Counted from the first letter of the stretch, positions 22,495 to 35,396 are shown. The stretch is DNA of 64,000 nucleotides from Epiperipatus broadwayi (GCA_028023455.1 JAQFVV010000023.1:994001-1058000), one strand, 5' to 3'. Made by a program: numbers and translations. The notes: generated by a model not told the origin, from the sequence alone.

Positions 22495-23215
22495 CTGCAA
22501 AAGACAAGACTTTTCATACAGTGATATTTGATTGGTTAGTCTAGAAATTGATTTTTAAGCAAATTAGAGGTTTTTCATTATTCAATCTAAAAAGAATGCA
22601 ATTGTTAAAAAAATAAAATGGTTTTCATATTTACATTATTTTTTTTGTTTTGTTTCTTACTGTAATTTTTTTTTTTAAAGTCTATTTATGACAAAGAATT
22701 GCAGTTAAGTGCGACAAAAAACTGACCAATCACATCACTGTTTGGAAAATAGATTTTTTTTTTCTTAATAATTATAACTCATAGTTTTAGTCCGCAATTT
22801 ATTATTATATAAATAGTGCAAAAATCAATAAACGCATCGTTTTTAAATTGAATATAAAATTAACGCAAGGTTATTTTTAGATTTATATAACGTTTTAAAA
22901 TTAGACATAAAAAACGCTTAATTTCTAAAATTATTCATTGTTGACTGCGGTATTAATTTTGCCATCGTCTGCGAGTTGTATGAGAAAGCGACACCTAATA
23001 ATAAACAAGTTATTAGGAAATTGTTTTTAAATTAAAGAAAACATGTTTTACTGGATTACTTAATCTATAATCAAGATAATTCTTTTTTTATTTTATTTCA
23101 TACATTTGAATATTTACGATAAGTGCATTATTAATACAAAATTATCTAAAAATATTTTCAAATTAGTCTGAATATAAATTTTGGTGTAACATCGGCAGTA
23201 TCTAAAGCCGTGAGT

Positions 23216-24785
23216 ATCTTTATAATATATATTAAACATATGTTAACTAACATCTAATGCATTGATAATAGCTTTAAATTTTGTTTTACAAGAATATTAT
23301 GATAAAATATTAAAAACAAAAAATTAGTTGTTTCCTTAATTAATTTAAATAAGATTATTGTTTTATCTTTAGTTGCTATACCATGTTTATTTTTTATTTT
23401 TAAATTTTCATTTTACCCTATAAAATATATGGTATCATAATTTTAACTATTCTATAATATTACAGTTTTATAAAAACACCCGAATAAGTATTAAATTTAT
23501 AAATATATGTCAAACAATTATAATCCAAACGTTAAATTTTTTTAACACGATAGTCATATAGATTTCAGAAAAATTGAAAACTTAATTTGAACATTTTGTA
23601 ACTATGTTGCTGCCATATTTCCCTCCCCTTTATGTTCCCTTCCCTAATTATACATAGACTATTAATTTTGAATAAAATATTTTTCTCACTATTGATTTAA
23701 TATATGTATTCATGCGATTTTTTTTTAAAATAAAAAAAATCTTATTTTCTTAATAAATTTTTAAATAAATTCATGTTCATCATAATGTAAGTAATATTTA
23801 ATTTTGATAAATAAACATGAGTTTCTAGTATAAGTTTTGATAGTGTCATAATATTCCATGATCTTAATTTTTTTTTTTAAGACTTTGCCTCAAATATAAA
23901 ATCAGTTGTTTTTTTTTAGTCTTTCAGCAACAAATATTTCTGCCATTCATATCTCTATCTTTAAATTTTTTTTTTTTTACACTCATACAGAAAGTTTCTT
24001 TCTTTTTTTTTTTTTTTACAAATTATGATCTGATGTTGGTACATCATTCTGAAGTATTTAAAGATGCATCTGCAGTTTACCAAAATAATTGTCAATATGT
24101 TTACAAAGCCACTAAAAATTATGAATAAAATTTTTTGTTTGGGCATGTGACTGAAATGCTTGTGTTCACTTTATCATTTTGGTGCTAAAACTTGATTTCC
24201 TGGACATAGGATAAATAAATAATATTTGTTAGTTTTATTTCTTTTGAGAATGTAAAAAAAAAAAGAGTATTGAATTGAAATCAGTTCTTTTTGTGCTTTA
24301 TATTTATAATAAGATTTGTTATTCTTAGACTTTATGTCTTATTATTTTGCATCAATATATGTATATAATTTTTGCATAAAGAAGAAATAATAAGATATTT
24401 TTTTGCTTTTAAGTAAATTTAAAAAAGTTGGCTATGGATAGCAAAAATCACTTTCTTATTTAAATTTTAACTTTTGCTTTTAATAACAAGCAAAAATCTC
24501 TCTTACACTTTGCTTTACACATAAACATGTTATATTGTGATCTTTGATCCATTACACATGTATTATTTTTTTATATCTATCATTTGGGTTTTTTTTGTCC
24601 CAAAATCAGCATCATAAAACACAGATTATTTTTCTATGGCTCCATCATTTCTCAAACTATTATTTTATTGCATCTTTTATTAACAAATTAAAGTCCTTGT
24701 ACAATATTATACCATATGGATAGTTTTTTTTTAAATTTGGAAATATATAAATGCTATTATTATATGGATATCATAATCAATAGTT
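23216..24785. other. AT-rich non-coding stretch
   Basis: Long T runs at 23968-23978 and 24005-24018. No gene or repeat is recognised. Confidence 0.6.
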
Positions 24786-24789
24786 ATCC

Positions 24790-25235
24790 ATAGAGTAGTC
24801 ATAGCATCAATTCATCCATTTTTTTCCATTCCATTCTCTTCACTGTCCAGCTCTTCAATTCCACATAATTCTTCCCATCTCTTATATCATCTAACAATAT
24901 CAATCTCTTCCATCCTTTCTTTTTATTTCCACTCACCATTCCCTCCAAAACATATTTCATTAAACTATAATTTCTTCTTAATATATGTCCAATCCAGTTT
25001 CTCTTTCTCTCTCTGATTTCTTCAATCAATCTTCTTTTTTCATTTGACTCTTTTCAAAGCTTTTCCATTTATCTTATTAATCCAATGAATTTTTTCCAAT
25101 TTTCTCTATGTCCACATTTCAAAGGCCTCCAATCTGATCCTAATTTATCATTGTCTACATTTCACAATCACACATTAGTACACTCCATATATAGTATTTA
25201 ATTAATCTCTTTCTTAATTCTCTCTTCAAAAGTCC
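24790..25235 (-). pseudogene. 3' fragment of a non-LTR retrotransposon RT ORF
   Basis: On the minus strand, 25140-25030 reads CGHRENWKKFIGLI and NEKRRLI, followed by a clean 76-codon block EEIRERKRNWIGHILRRN, YVLEGMVSGNKKKG, LILLDDIRDG. This is the conserved C-terminal region (xxRKxNWIGHILRR, ExxVxGKRxRGRPR, DDLR) of RTE/jockey-type LINE proteins. Only the extreme C-terminus remains. It differs from the RTE copies at 11 kb, so it is another family. Confidence 0.75.
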
Positions 25236-25847
25236 ACAAATATTTTTTTTCTTTTAATAAATATATATGCATCAGAAACACATTACTATTAATTTGTTTA
25301 TTATTGAATTTAATTCTGTTAATTCAATTTTCATTAATTCAAATTAAAATATATACAAAATCATCTTATACTTTTATTGCTAATAAATTTTTGTCATTTT
25401 TTGTTATTGTTGTTTTTACAATCAAAATATAATTAATTGGAATTTACTCAAAATCAAAGCAAAAAAATGTCTTATCCATAACCCATGCTTTTTTGTTTGT
25501 TTGTTTGTTTGTTTTTCAAGTAATATTTTAATTCTCTTAAATTACAATGCAATTGCTTTTTCTCTAATTTAATCAGCTACTAACATTCCATATTTTAAAT
25601 TGAAACAAATGTCAGTAAAATATTTGAAATAAAATAAGAGTATTTGGAGAAAAATTTATGTTCATTGAATCATTACATTTAATATTAACTCAATTTTTTA
25701 AACTTATATTAAAATTATACAAATACTCTGTATTTATATGCACACATTTTATGCAAATACTGGATGTGGAATACTTTAGATTGTAAATACCTTAGTTGTA
25801 TTTTACATGTATTTCAGTGAGTACTATAATTATTAAATTATTTTTAA
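25236..25847. other. AT-rich spacer with (GTTT)n
   Basis: A (TTTG)n tract lies near 25493-25515. Otherwise it is AT-rich DNA with nothing recognised. Confidence 0.6.
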
Positions 25848-25860
25848 CAATAATTTTTAA
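25848..25860. repeat. 13-bp target-site duplication, left
   Basis: caataatttttaa, repeated exactly at 27588-27600 on the other side of the compound palindrome. Confidence 0.8.
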
Positions 25861-27587
25861 AACAGGCAAAACTCACTATACGTATGCCACACACAGCAAG
25901 CTAGAGTAATCAATGGATGCCAGAAGGCTTGTGCATAAAATCCCCATCTAGTGCCTACTCATCCAATATCCCCAGACTAGTTTCTGGCTTGTGGCCTTCG
26001 TTAGTGAGGAGCCTTGGATCTGAGAGCACTGCATCTAGATCTTAGGATCTAATGCAACCCTCAAGCAACCACCTTTTATCTCCATTTAACTACAAAACTA
26101 TGAGTATTAAACTGAAAACACCTTAATGTTTCCAATTCAAGCCCATCAGCTTATATAGTTATATGGGTCTGAACCCAGTTCAGTTCCCATACATTTTGGT
26201 GTCTTTGGTTCTTTAATAACTATAGCCACCAATATCCTATTAGGCAGGATTGGTTTTAAGCCAATAAACATCACATGACCACCATCTCTTATGCTTGTGT
26301 ATAACTGTTGTTAAAACAGGCAAAACTCACTATATGTATGCCACACACAGCAAGCTAGAGTAATCAATGGATGCCAGAAGGCTTGTGCATAAAATCCCCA
26401 TCTAGTGCCTACTCATCCAATATCCCCAGACTAGTTTCTGGCTTGTGGCCTTCATCAGTGAGGAGCCTTGGATCTGAGAGCACTGCATCTAGATCTTAGG
26501 ATCTAATGCAACTCTCCAGCAACCACCTTTTATCTTCATTTAACTACAAAACTATGAGTCTTAAACTGAAAACACCTTAATGTTTCCAATTCAAGCCCAT
26601 CAGCTTATATAGTTATATGGGTCTGAACCCAGTTCAGTTCTCATACATTTTGGTGTCTTTGGTTCTTTAATAACCATAGCCACCAATATCCTATTAGGCA
26701 GGATTGGTTTTAAGCCAATAAACATCACATGACCACCATCTCTTATGCTTGTGTATAACTGTTGTTAAAACAGGCAAAACTCACTATACATATGCCACAC
26801 ACAGCAAGCTAGAGTAATCAATGGATGCCAGAAGGCTTGTGCATAAAATCCCCATCTAGTGCCTACTCATCCAATATCCCCAGACTAGTTTGCTGGAGGG
26901 TTGCATTAGATCCTAAGATCTAGATGCAGTGCTCTCAGATCCAAGGCTCCTCACTGATGAAGGCCACAAGCCAGAAATTAGTCTGGGGATATTGGATGAG
27001 TAGGCACTAGATGGGGATTTTATGCACAAGCCTTCTGGTATCCATTGATTACTCTAGCTTGCTGTGTGTAGCATACGTATAGTGAGTTTTGCCTGTTTCA
27101 ACAACAGTTATACACAAGCATAAGAGATGGTAGCCATGTGATGTTTATTGGCTTAAAACCAATCCTGCCTAATAGGATATTGGTGGCTATGGTTATTAAA
27201 GAACCAAAGACACTAAAATGTATGGGAACTGAACTGGGTTCATACCCATATAACTATATAAGCTGATGGGCTTGAATTGAAAACATTAAGGTGTTTTCAG
27301 TTTAAGACTCATAGTTTTGTAGTTAAATGAAGATAAAAGGTGGTTGCTGGAGGTTGCATTAGATCATAGGATCTAGATGCAGTGGTTTCAGATCCAAGGC
27401 TCCTCACTGATGAAGGCCACAAGCCAGAAACTAGTCTGGGGATATTGGATGAGTAGGCACTAGATGGGGATTTTATGCACAAATCTTCTGGCATCCATTG
27501 ATTACTCTAGTTTGCTGTGTGTGGCATACGTATAGTGAATTTTGCCTGTTTTAACAACAGATATACACGAGCATAAGCGCTGGTAGT
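25861..27587. repeat. Compound palindrome of 454-bp units with target-site duplication
   Basis: Plus-orientation units start at 25859, 26313 and 26767 (period 454 bp by the aaaacaggcaaaactca landmark). The third is cut at about 26892. The sequence then switches to the minus orientation: a partial unit (about 26893-27110) and a complete one (27110-27587) ending in gcctgttttaacaacag plus a short end. Units are highly similar. An exact 13-bp direct repeat flanks the whole structure, so it probably inserted as a single 1.7-kb piece. No open frame of note. Diverged relatives lie at 1645-2345 and 18446-19090, and a close one at 30148-31841. Confidence 0.85.
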
Positions 27588-27600
27588 CAATAATTTTTAA
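27588..27600. repeat. 13-bp target-site duplication, right
   Basis: caataatttttaa, identical to 25848-25860. Confidence 0.8.
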
Positions 27601-30135
27601 TAGGTTTTGTTTGTTTTATAATATCTATTGTTTATTTTTTTCATTATACGTGAGTGTATATGTATGACATTTTTCTGAAAAAGCTAATTATTTTTTTAAA
27701 AAGAAGTGCAACATTGTTCTTTATAATAATTTAGAAGTTAATATTTTTAAATTGACATATATATAATAAACAATTATACTAGGATGATTTCACAGCTATG
27801 TCAGAATTTTTATATGCATTATGCTTATCATGGGCATGTTTCACATTTTTTATACTTTTTAATAACTAATAAACATCTAATATAAATATATTCAATAATT
27901 ATATTGATTTTTTTTTTTTGTAATTTGAAATACCGGTATTATTAAATTATTCAGCAGCTACTTGAACATTTTTAAAATCTGTTTATCTTTTAACATAAGT
28001 GAATAATGAATCATAAAACTGTGAATTACCATCACATCTCTAAAAGTTGTTCTTTTTGAAAAATTAGAAAAATGGAGAAAGTTAATTTTTTGTTGTTGTT
28101 GTTGTTTTTGTTTTTTGTTTTTTTCTGCTATATTATATATATATATATAGTTCAAGAATCATCATCCTGTAGTTTCCTCTAATATTTAGGAAGTAAACAT
28201 TTTTTTTCATACTATCAGTGTTTAAGACTAAAAAATGTTGAATTCATTTAGACTAATGAAAACCTTCATCCAAATAGAATATATATCTGAATTGTGTAGG
28301 AGATTAGCAAGCCATTATAAATTATAATGATGATAATCAAATGTAATCTCTTGAACTTGCCTTCACGAAAAAAACATACTAAAATATCAAAAGTAAATAA
28401 ATTACTTTACTTACTTCAATCCATTTTTGATATTTGCTAATCTAGCTTGCTATTTCAAAATACTGGTAGATTCCTCTAATGTGCTATATAGATTAATGGA
28501 TGTTTTTGATCTATTTTTACACTTACATGATTGGTCAACAAAATCATATCAAATTCAAATCCTTTAATTGTTAAAATTATTTTTAAGTCATTAGCTTAAA
28601 TAGATAATATGAATAAATGCAGCACCAACCACATGCAAATGCAACAGTGCCTTTAGCTAGAAATCTATGCTCATAGATTTACCAAAAATTGACTAATTAA
28701 CTTAAGTGACAAAAAGAAAATCAATCTGCATATTGATTAATCAGCTGTTATAAATTCACTTCATTCAAGAATATCCAGTGAAGAAGAAATATGATACTAT
28801 GTACCATTGTTATTAGACATGATTTTATGTTCATTATTGTCTTGGTAAAGTATGAAATTGGGTGATTCTTTATAACACAGACCACTGCTTATAACACACA
28901 GTTTAGTTACACTAATTTTGTGAACAGTGGTAATTATCATCAAGATAGAAAGGCATTCAGATATGCTTCTTTTAATTTTATTTTACTATGGGACTTTTGA
29001 CAGGAAAGATATCACTACTATTTATTCCTAAATTGAACATTTTCCATGCACACATAAAGAATGTTCAATATATATATATATATAGTGAAGTAATATCACA
29101 TTTTTAAAGCAATCTATATTATTTCCTTAAGAGCTATATGTTGAAAAATTTGAAATAAATTGTTTGTAATGTTTTGGGACAATCAGTCTTATTCATCTCT
29201 TTAGAGGAATGCCCATTCTTAGACCATTATTCATTTCAATATAATCATTTTATTCTTATAAAAATATCATTAAGATGCTTTATTTATGTTGTCTTATTTT
29301 AATGAAGTTGATTTCAACTTGGCTCGTTAATGCTCAAATCAGATTTACATAACATTCCTTATAAATAAATACTTATCAAATCTTCAAAGCATTATTTATA
29401 TTATTTCTTCAATTGTTTTATGAAGAAAAAATTTCAATCAGTTATTCTCCACAATATATGTTTTAGGATATCTTTTATCAACAGTCTAGAGAATTGATCA
29501 ATCTCTACAGCAATACAATGATTTCATTATTTTTTCAAATTACTTTAAGCAATCAAACTCCTATTAAAATATATAATAAAATATACAATAAAAAATCATT
29601 AGAATTTAACACCAAATATATGGGTCTTACTGATATTTATATGAAAATGAAGATAAAATATTGGTGTGAAGATAGTCAACTGATAAAGATGGTTGTACTA
29701 AAACACATGTCTTGCACAATAATGTTCAATGTGGGTAGTGTTTGAAGATTTGATATTTTTTAAAATTATTTACACTAGTAATGTTTTACATATTCTGATA
29801 TGGATTTGATGATTCAAGATTATTTTCAAATATGCCTCTTACTCAATTCTGCCTTATATATTAGTGAGCCTTATTGAAAAGGTTTTGATTAAAAGAAAAC
29901 TGCTAAATTAATTATACATACTTCAACATTCTTTTCTTTGAAGCCTAAAGAAATTATAAAATTCATAATGCCCACTTTATATATTAGTGTCATACAATTG
30001 TTATTATGTTACCATTCATGGAGTAAATTACCATTGGTTGACTATTTATTAGCATAAATTTGCCAGAGTGATGAATTTGTTATATTTTACTTTTGAATTT
30101 GGATGTGTAAAAGTGTATTAATTCATAAATTTATA
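27601..30135. other. AT-rich non-coding stretch
   Basis: (TA)n tracts near 28133-28149 and 29068-29084 and a (TTG)n-like run near 28091-28115. The 83-codon frame at 29494-29745 has no recognisable motif. Nothing else is seen. Confidence 0.55.
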
Positions 30136-30147
30136 TAAATATAATTA
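30136..30147. repeat. 12-bp target-site duplication, left
   Basis: taaatataatta, repeated exactly at 31842-31853. It is AT-rich, so less certain than the 13-bp pair at 25848/27588. Confidence 0.6.
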
Positions 30148-31841
30148 TTGATAAACAGAGCAAAACTCTCCATACAGTATTGCCACCTGTGCTAAACAGA
30201 GTAATCAATGGATGCCAGAAGGCTTGTGCATAAAATCCTTATCTAATGCCTACTCATCCAATATCCCCAGACTAGTTTCTGGCTTGTGGCCTTCATCAGT
30301 GAGGAGCTTTGGATCTGAGAGCACTGCATCTAGATCTTAGGATCTAATGCAACCCTCTAGCAACCACCTTTTATCTCTACTTAACTACTAAACTATGAGA
30401 ATGAAATTGAAAACACAAAAAATATTTTCAATCTAAGCTCAATAGCTTAAATAGTCATATGGGTCTGAACTCAGTTCAGCACCCATACATTTTGGTGTCT
30501 TTGGCTCTTTTACAACCATAGCCACCACTATCCTATTAGGCAGGATTGGTGTTAAACCATTAAGCATCACATGATCACATTTCCTATACTAGCACATTAA
30601 TTGTTGATAAACAGAGCAAAACTCTCCATACAGTATTGCCACCTGTGCTAAACAGAGTAATCAATGGATGCCAGAAGGCTTGTGCATAAAATCCTTATCT
30701 AATGCCTACTCATCCAATATCCTCAGACTAGTTTCTGGCTTGTGGCCTTCGTCAGTGAGGAGCTTTGGATCTGAAAGCACTGCATCTAGATCTTAGGATC
30801 TAATGCAACCCTCTAGCAACCACCTTTTATCTCTACTTAACTACTAAACTATGAGAATGAAATTGAAAACACAAAAAATATTTTCAATCTAAGCTCAATT
30901 GAAAACACAAAAAATATTTTCAATCTAAGCTCAATAGCTTAAATAGTCATTTAAGCTATTGAGCTTAGATTGAAAATATTTTTTGTATTTTCAATTTCAT
31001 TCTCATAGTTTAGTAGATAAGTAGAGATAAAAGGTGGTTGCTAGAGGGTTTTGAGCTTAGATTGAAAATATTTTTTGTGTTTTCAATTTCATTCTCATAG
31101 TTTAGTAGTTAAGTAGAGATAAAAAGTGGTTGCTAGAGGGTTGCATTAGATCCTAAGATCTAGATGCAGTGCTCTCAGATCCAAAGCTCCTCACTGACGA
31201 AGGCCACAAGCCAGAAACTAGTCTGGGGATATTGGATGAGTAGGCATTAGATAAGGATTTTATGCACAAGCCTTCTGGCATCCATTGATTACTCTGTTTA
31301 GCACAGGTGGCAATACTGTATGGAGAGTTTTGCTCTGTTTATCAACAATTAATGTGCTAGTATAGGAAATGTGATCATGTGATGCTTAATGGTTTATCAC
31401 CAATCCTGCCTAATAGGATAGTGGTGGCTATGGTTGTAAAAGAGCCAAAGACACCAAACTGTATGGGTGCTGAACTGAGTTCAGACCCATATGACTATTT
31501 AAGCTATTGAGCTTAGATTGAAAATATTTTTTGTGTTTTCAATTTCATTCTCATAGTTTAGTAGTTAAGTAGAGATAAAAGGTGGTTGCTAGAGGGTTGC
31601 ATTAGATCCTAAGATCTAGACACAGTGCTCTCAGATCCAAAGCTCCTCACTGATGAAGGCCACAAGCCAGAAACTAGTCTGGGGATATTGGATGAGTAGG
31701 CATTAGATAAGGATTTTATGCACAAGCCTTCTGGCATCCATTGATTACTCTGTTTAGCACAGGTGGCAATATTATATGGAGAGTTTTGCTCTGTTTATCA
31801 ACAATTAATGTGCTAGTATAGGAAATGTAATCATGTGATGT
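30148..31841. repeat. Second compound palindrome of the 454-bp repeat family
   Basis: Plus-orientation units start near 30150 and 30603 (landmark ataaacagagcaaaactctcc, period about 453). The second runs to about 30955. Minus-orientation material follows from about 30945 to 31841, including short extra duplications of the block tgagcttagattgaaaata at about 30893-30955, 30958-31060 and 31052-31090, which mark rearranged centres. The outer ends are complementary (ataaacagagcaaaactc and gagttttgctctgtttat). A 12-bp direct repeat flanks the structure. Confidence 0.8.
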
Positions 31842-31853
31842 TAAATATAATTA
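31842..31853. repeat. 12-bp target-site duplication, right
   Basis: taaatataatta, identical to 30136-30147. Confidence 0.6.
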
Positions 31854-31871
31854 ACTGAAATTTAAATAATC

Positions 31872-34800
31872 ATTCCTCTTGGAGGCCTTAAAGGAACCGA
31901 GCAGGGCAAATTCCTAATGTCCACTCCATACATTCTTGTTGTTGCAGCTGTTATTACTATGTGATTATTCATATAGTATATGAACATGAATAGGCTGCTC
32001 ACCAACATGCATTAGCCAGCATGGTGAGTTTATTGGCTTTTTACCTCTGAGTTTAAGATCAAGAAACACCATGATCTTTCTTCTCAGTTGCCTGATAAGG
32101 CAGAATGAATGTTTGTGTAAATGATAAATATTTTTTCAATACATATATACAATTATGACAGACAAAAATAAATCATGGCCCTTATTCCCAGGAGGCTGTA
32201 AAGTCACCAACCAAGGCAGCGGTTGGTGGCTGAAGGCGGAGGGTGCTAAGAATCCCCTGATTGTGGACCCAGGCTGCCATTTGATGATGACTTTTTATTT
32301 AGGTACTTACAACTGCAGATCACTTTCAAGTGAAGGAAGATTGCAAGAATTAGAAGAACTGTCTTATATTAAATGGGACATTATTGGACTTTGTGAAGTT
32401 AGAAGAAAAGGTGAAGAGACAATTGATTTAAAAAGTGGACATGTACTCTATTATAAAGGCACAAATATTGGAAATACAAGTGGAGTAGGATTCATTATAA
32501 ATAAAAAGTGGAAGAACAACATTGTGGAGATTGATGGTGTATTGGACAGAGTGGCAAGATTAGTTATACAACTTAATAGCAGATACCAAATGCAGATAAT
32601 TCAGGTTTATGCCCCAACAAGTTCTCATAGTGATGAAGTAGTAGAAGATTTTTATATGGATGTACAAAAGGCTTTTGATCAGAGTAAACAACATTTTAAA
32701 ATTGTTATGGGAGACTTTAATGCTAGAATTGGTAAACAAATGAAAGATGAAAGTGCTGTAGGTAATTTTGGTTATGGTAATAGAAATGAGAGAGGACATA
32801 GACTTGTGGAGTTTGCAGAAAAAGAAAAACTTTATATTATGAATTTTTTTTTTTGAGAAAAATGTTAAAAGGAAATGGACATGGAAGCATCCAAATGAAG
32901 GTACAGCAGAATTGGATTATATTTTGACTAACAGAAAATACATATTTCAAGATTGTAATGTTCTTAATAAATTTAACACAGGAAGTGATCATCGATTAGT
33001 AAGATGTAAGATATGTGTTAATGCAAAACTAGAGAGACAAAAATTATTAAGAAAAACAATATTTACAGTTGATATTCCTAATCTTTCAGAAACATTCTAA
33101 TGAATTTAAATTAGAACTTACAAATCGGTTTCAAGTATTAGTAGATTTTGAACATGATTCAGATTTGAATGAAATTAATATGAAAATAACTGATACACTT
33201 TTAAAAACTGCAACAAAGATAGCTGGTAGAAAAAAGCAGCAATTGACCAATAAAATTTCTACTGAGACTAGAGAATTTATGAAGAAAAGAAGGAATATGA
33301 AGATATACAAAAATGATGCATTAAAAAGGATTGAATATCTCGAATTTTGTAAAATGGTGTGGAAAAGAGTTGAAAATGATATAAGAAAGTATAACTGTGA
33401 ACTAGCAAGGAAAGCTGTAGAAGAAAATAAAAGTCTCAAGAATGTAAAACAACATTTTGGTATTGGTAGGAAATTTATATCTGCAATAAAAAAAAAAGAT
33501 GGAATTATTACTAAAAAAAGAGATGACATCATGAAATGGGTAGAAGACTTTTATCAAGAATTATATAGTAATAAAGAACAAGTACCTCCTATATCTATTA
33601 CATCTTCTGAATTGCCCAGAATTTTAAATGAAGAAGTGAGACATGCAATTAAATATATGAAGAAAGGAAAGGCTCCAGGTAATGATGGAATTATAATTGA
33701 TATATTAAAAGAAGCAGGTGAAGAAATAGAATTTTTTTTAGCAAAGTTATATTCCAAATGTCTAAATAATAAAGATGTACCAGATGATTGGAAGAATGCA
33801 GTATTAATATTAAAAAAGGTGATAAAGAAGATATTAGAAATTACAGACCTATCAGCCTTTTATCAGTTTTATACAAAATTTTTACCAAGATAATTACAAC
33901 TCGTCTACAGAGAACATTGGATTTCCACCAACCAAGAGAACAAGCTGGATTTAAAAGTGGTTTTAGTACAGTAGATCATATCCAGGTATTGAGAGAAGTT
34001 ATAGAAAGGACAAATGAATATGAGTTGCCATTATGTTTTGGATTTGTAGATTATGAAAAGGCATTTGATTCTATAAACATTTCTTCAGTGATTAAAGCAT
34101 TGGATCATCAAGGTATAGATCCAGGATATTGTCATATTTTAAAGAATATTTATAAAAATGCAACAGCAACAATTAGATTACATAATGATACTGGGAAAGT
34201 CAACATTGAGAAGGGTGTAAGACAGGGTGACTCCATATCTCCAAAACTTTTTACAGCAGTGCTGCAAGAAGTATTTTGTGGATTAAAATGGGAAGCTAAA
34301 GGAGTGAAAGTAAATGGAGATTATTTAAGTCATTTAGATTTTGCAGATGATGTAGTTGTTTTTGCAAATAATGCTTTAGAGCTGCAGGAAATGTTGCAGG
34401 AGTTATCAGATGAAAGTAGGACTAAAGATAAATGTTAAAAAGACTAAAGTAATGTTTAATGGATTTTCTCAAAATATGAAAATAAAGATTGATTATGATG
34501 AGTTAGAAGAAGTTAACAGTTACAAATACCTTGGTCAGATTATTAATACAGATGGAAACATAATGGATGAAATTAATCATAGAATTAAACTTGGTTGGAG
34601 TGCTTTTGGTAGAAATAACTTGATACTAAAAGGAAATATGCCTATGTGTTTGAAAAGGAAGGTTTTTAATAAATGTGTTTTACCAGTTCTTACTTATGGA
34701 TCTGAGACTTGGACACTTAATAGAAGAGCAATACAGAGACTTCAGACCACTCAAAGAAGTATGGAGAGATGCATATTGGGAGTAACAAGAAGAGATCGAA

Positions 34801-35112
34801 AATGCAATGTATGGGTAAGAGAACAAACAGGTGTTACTGACCTCATTGAAAAAATTAAAAGATTGAAGTGGAGTTCATTGGAAAATTAAGCTAGAAGAGA
34901 TGATAATAGATGGAAAATTGAAATCTTAAACTGGATTCTAAGAGATTGTAAAAGACCCAGGAAGAGACCACATGTTAGATGGATGGATGAAATAAAGAAG
35001 TATGCAGGGATGATGTGGAGAAGAGAAACTAAAGATTGGAGAAGGTGGATTGAACTTGGAGAGACCTTCATCCTGCAGTGGATTGATAATGGTTGATGAT
35101 GATGATGATGAC
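31872..35112 (+). mobile_element. RTE-like LINE, slightly 5'-truncated
   Basis: Sister of the element at 10989-14272. It begins at attcctcttggagg, lacking about 43 bp of the 5' end, and ends in (GAT)n at 35093-35110. No clear target duplication is seen. It lies 18 bp downstream of the compound palindrome's right duplication. Confidence 0.9.
32155..35096 (+). pseudogene. RTE-like endonuclease-reverse transcriptase, broken copy
   Basis: The same protein as at 11.0-14.0 kb, starting MTDKNKSWPL at 32155. The endonuclease block ([18 protein letters not shown]) runs to a frame break at an expanded T-run near 32850. It continues in pieces: 32912-33100 (GSDHRLV), 33069-33893 (KAPGNDG linker), 33788-34438 ([32 protein letters not shown]) and 34410-34889 ([20 protein letters not shown]). 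The final piece, to ILQWIDNG and TGA at 35094, is in another frame after a stop at 34887. At least five breaks. It shares the frame change after [11 protein letters not shown] with the 11-kb copy. Confidence 0.88.
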
Positions 35113-35396
35113 ATATATATATATCTGAAGTGGTTTTGTGAATGCAGTAAGTTTGATTCTTGTAAATCAAAGTGTAATAATTTAGTATTGATAAATACTG
35201 AACAAATCATAATTGACGAGTACTGATTCAGCACAAAATACATCTTGGGAATCAGTTGTCTTACGTGTCTCAAGAATATTAATTGAAACATTTGTTGGTC
35301 TTAAAGAAGTCAGAATGAATATGTTAATAAATGTGAACACTATTTTTTATATGTATTTGCAACATGACATATAAAGATAAATTATAGCTTTTTTAT

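Larger units (their letters stand above)
21756..23215. promoter_or_regulatory. CpG-enriched promoter-like region
   Basis: Against a CpG-poor background, CpGs cluster at 21760-21900, 21990-22025, 22145-22500 (about 15) and 22945-23000. CCAAT boxes occur at 22471-22476 and 22528-22533 (minus orientation) and 22726-22730 (plus orientation), with a CRE at 22487-22494. The layout suggests a possibly bidirectional promoter. On the plus side a possible splice donor (gcc|gtgagt near 23210) is seen, but no coding exon. Confidence 0.4.

Noticed and set aside
27309-27494. 61-codon ORF in the compound palindrome
   Set aside because: Unit repeats elsewhere do not keep the frame; non-coding repeat.
29494-29745. 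83-codon ORF as a small gene
   Set aside because: Low-complexity, AT-driven composition, no motif, no promoter or splice context.
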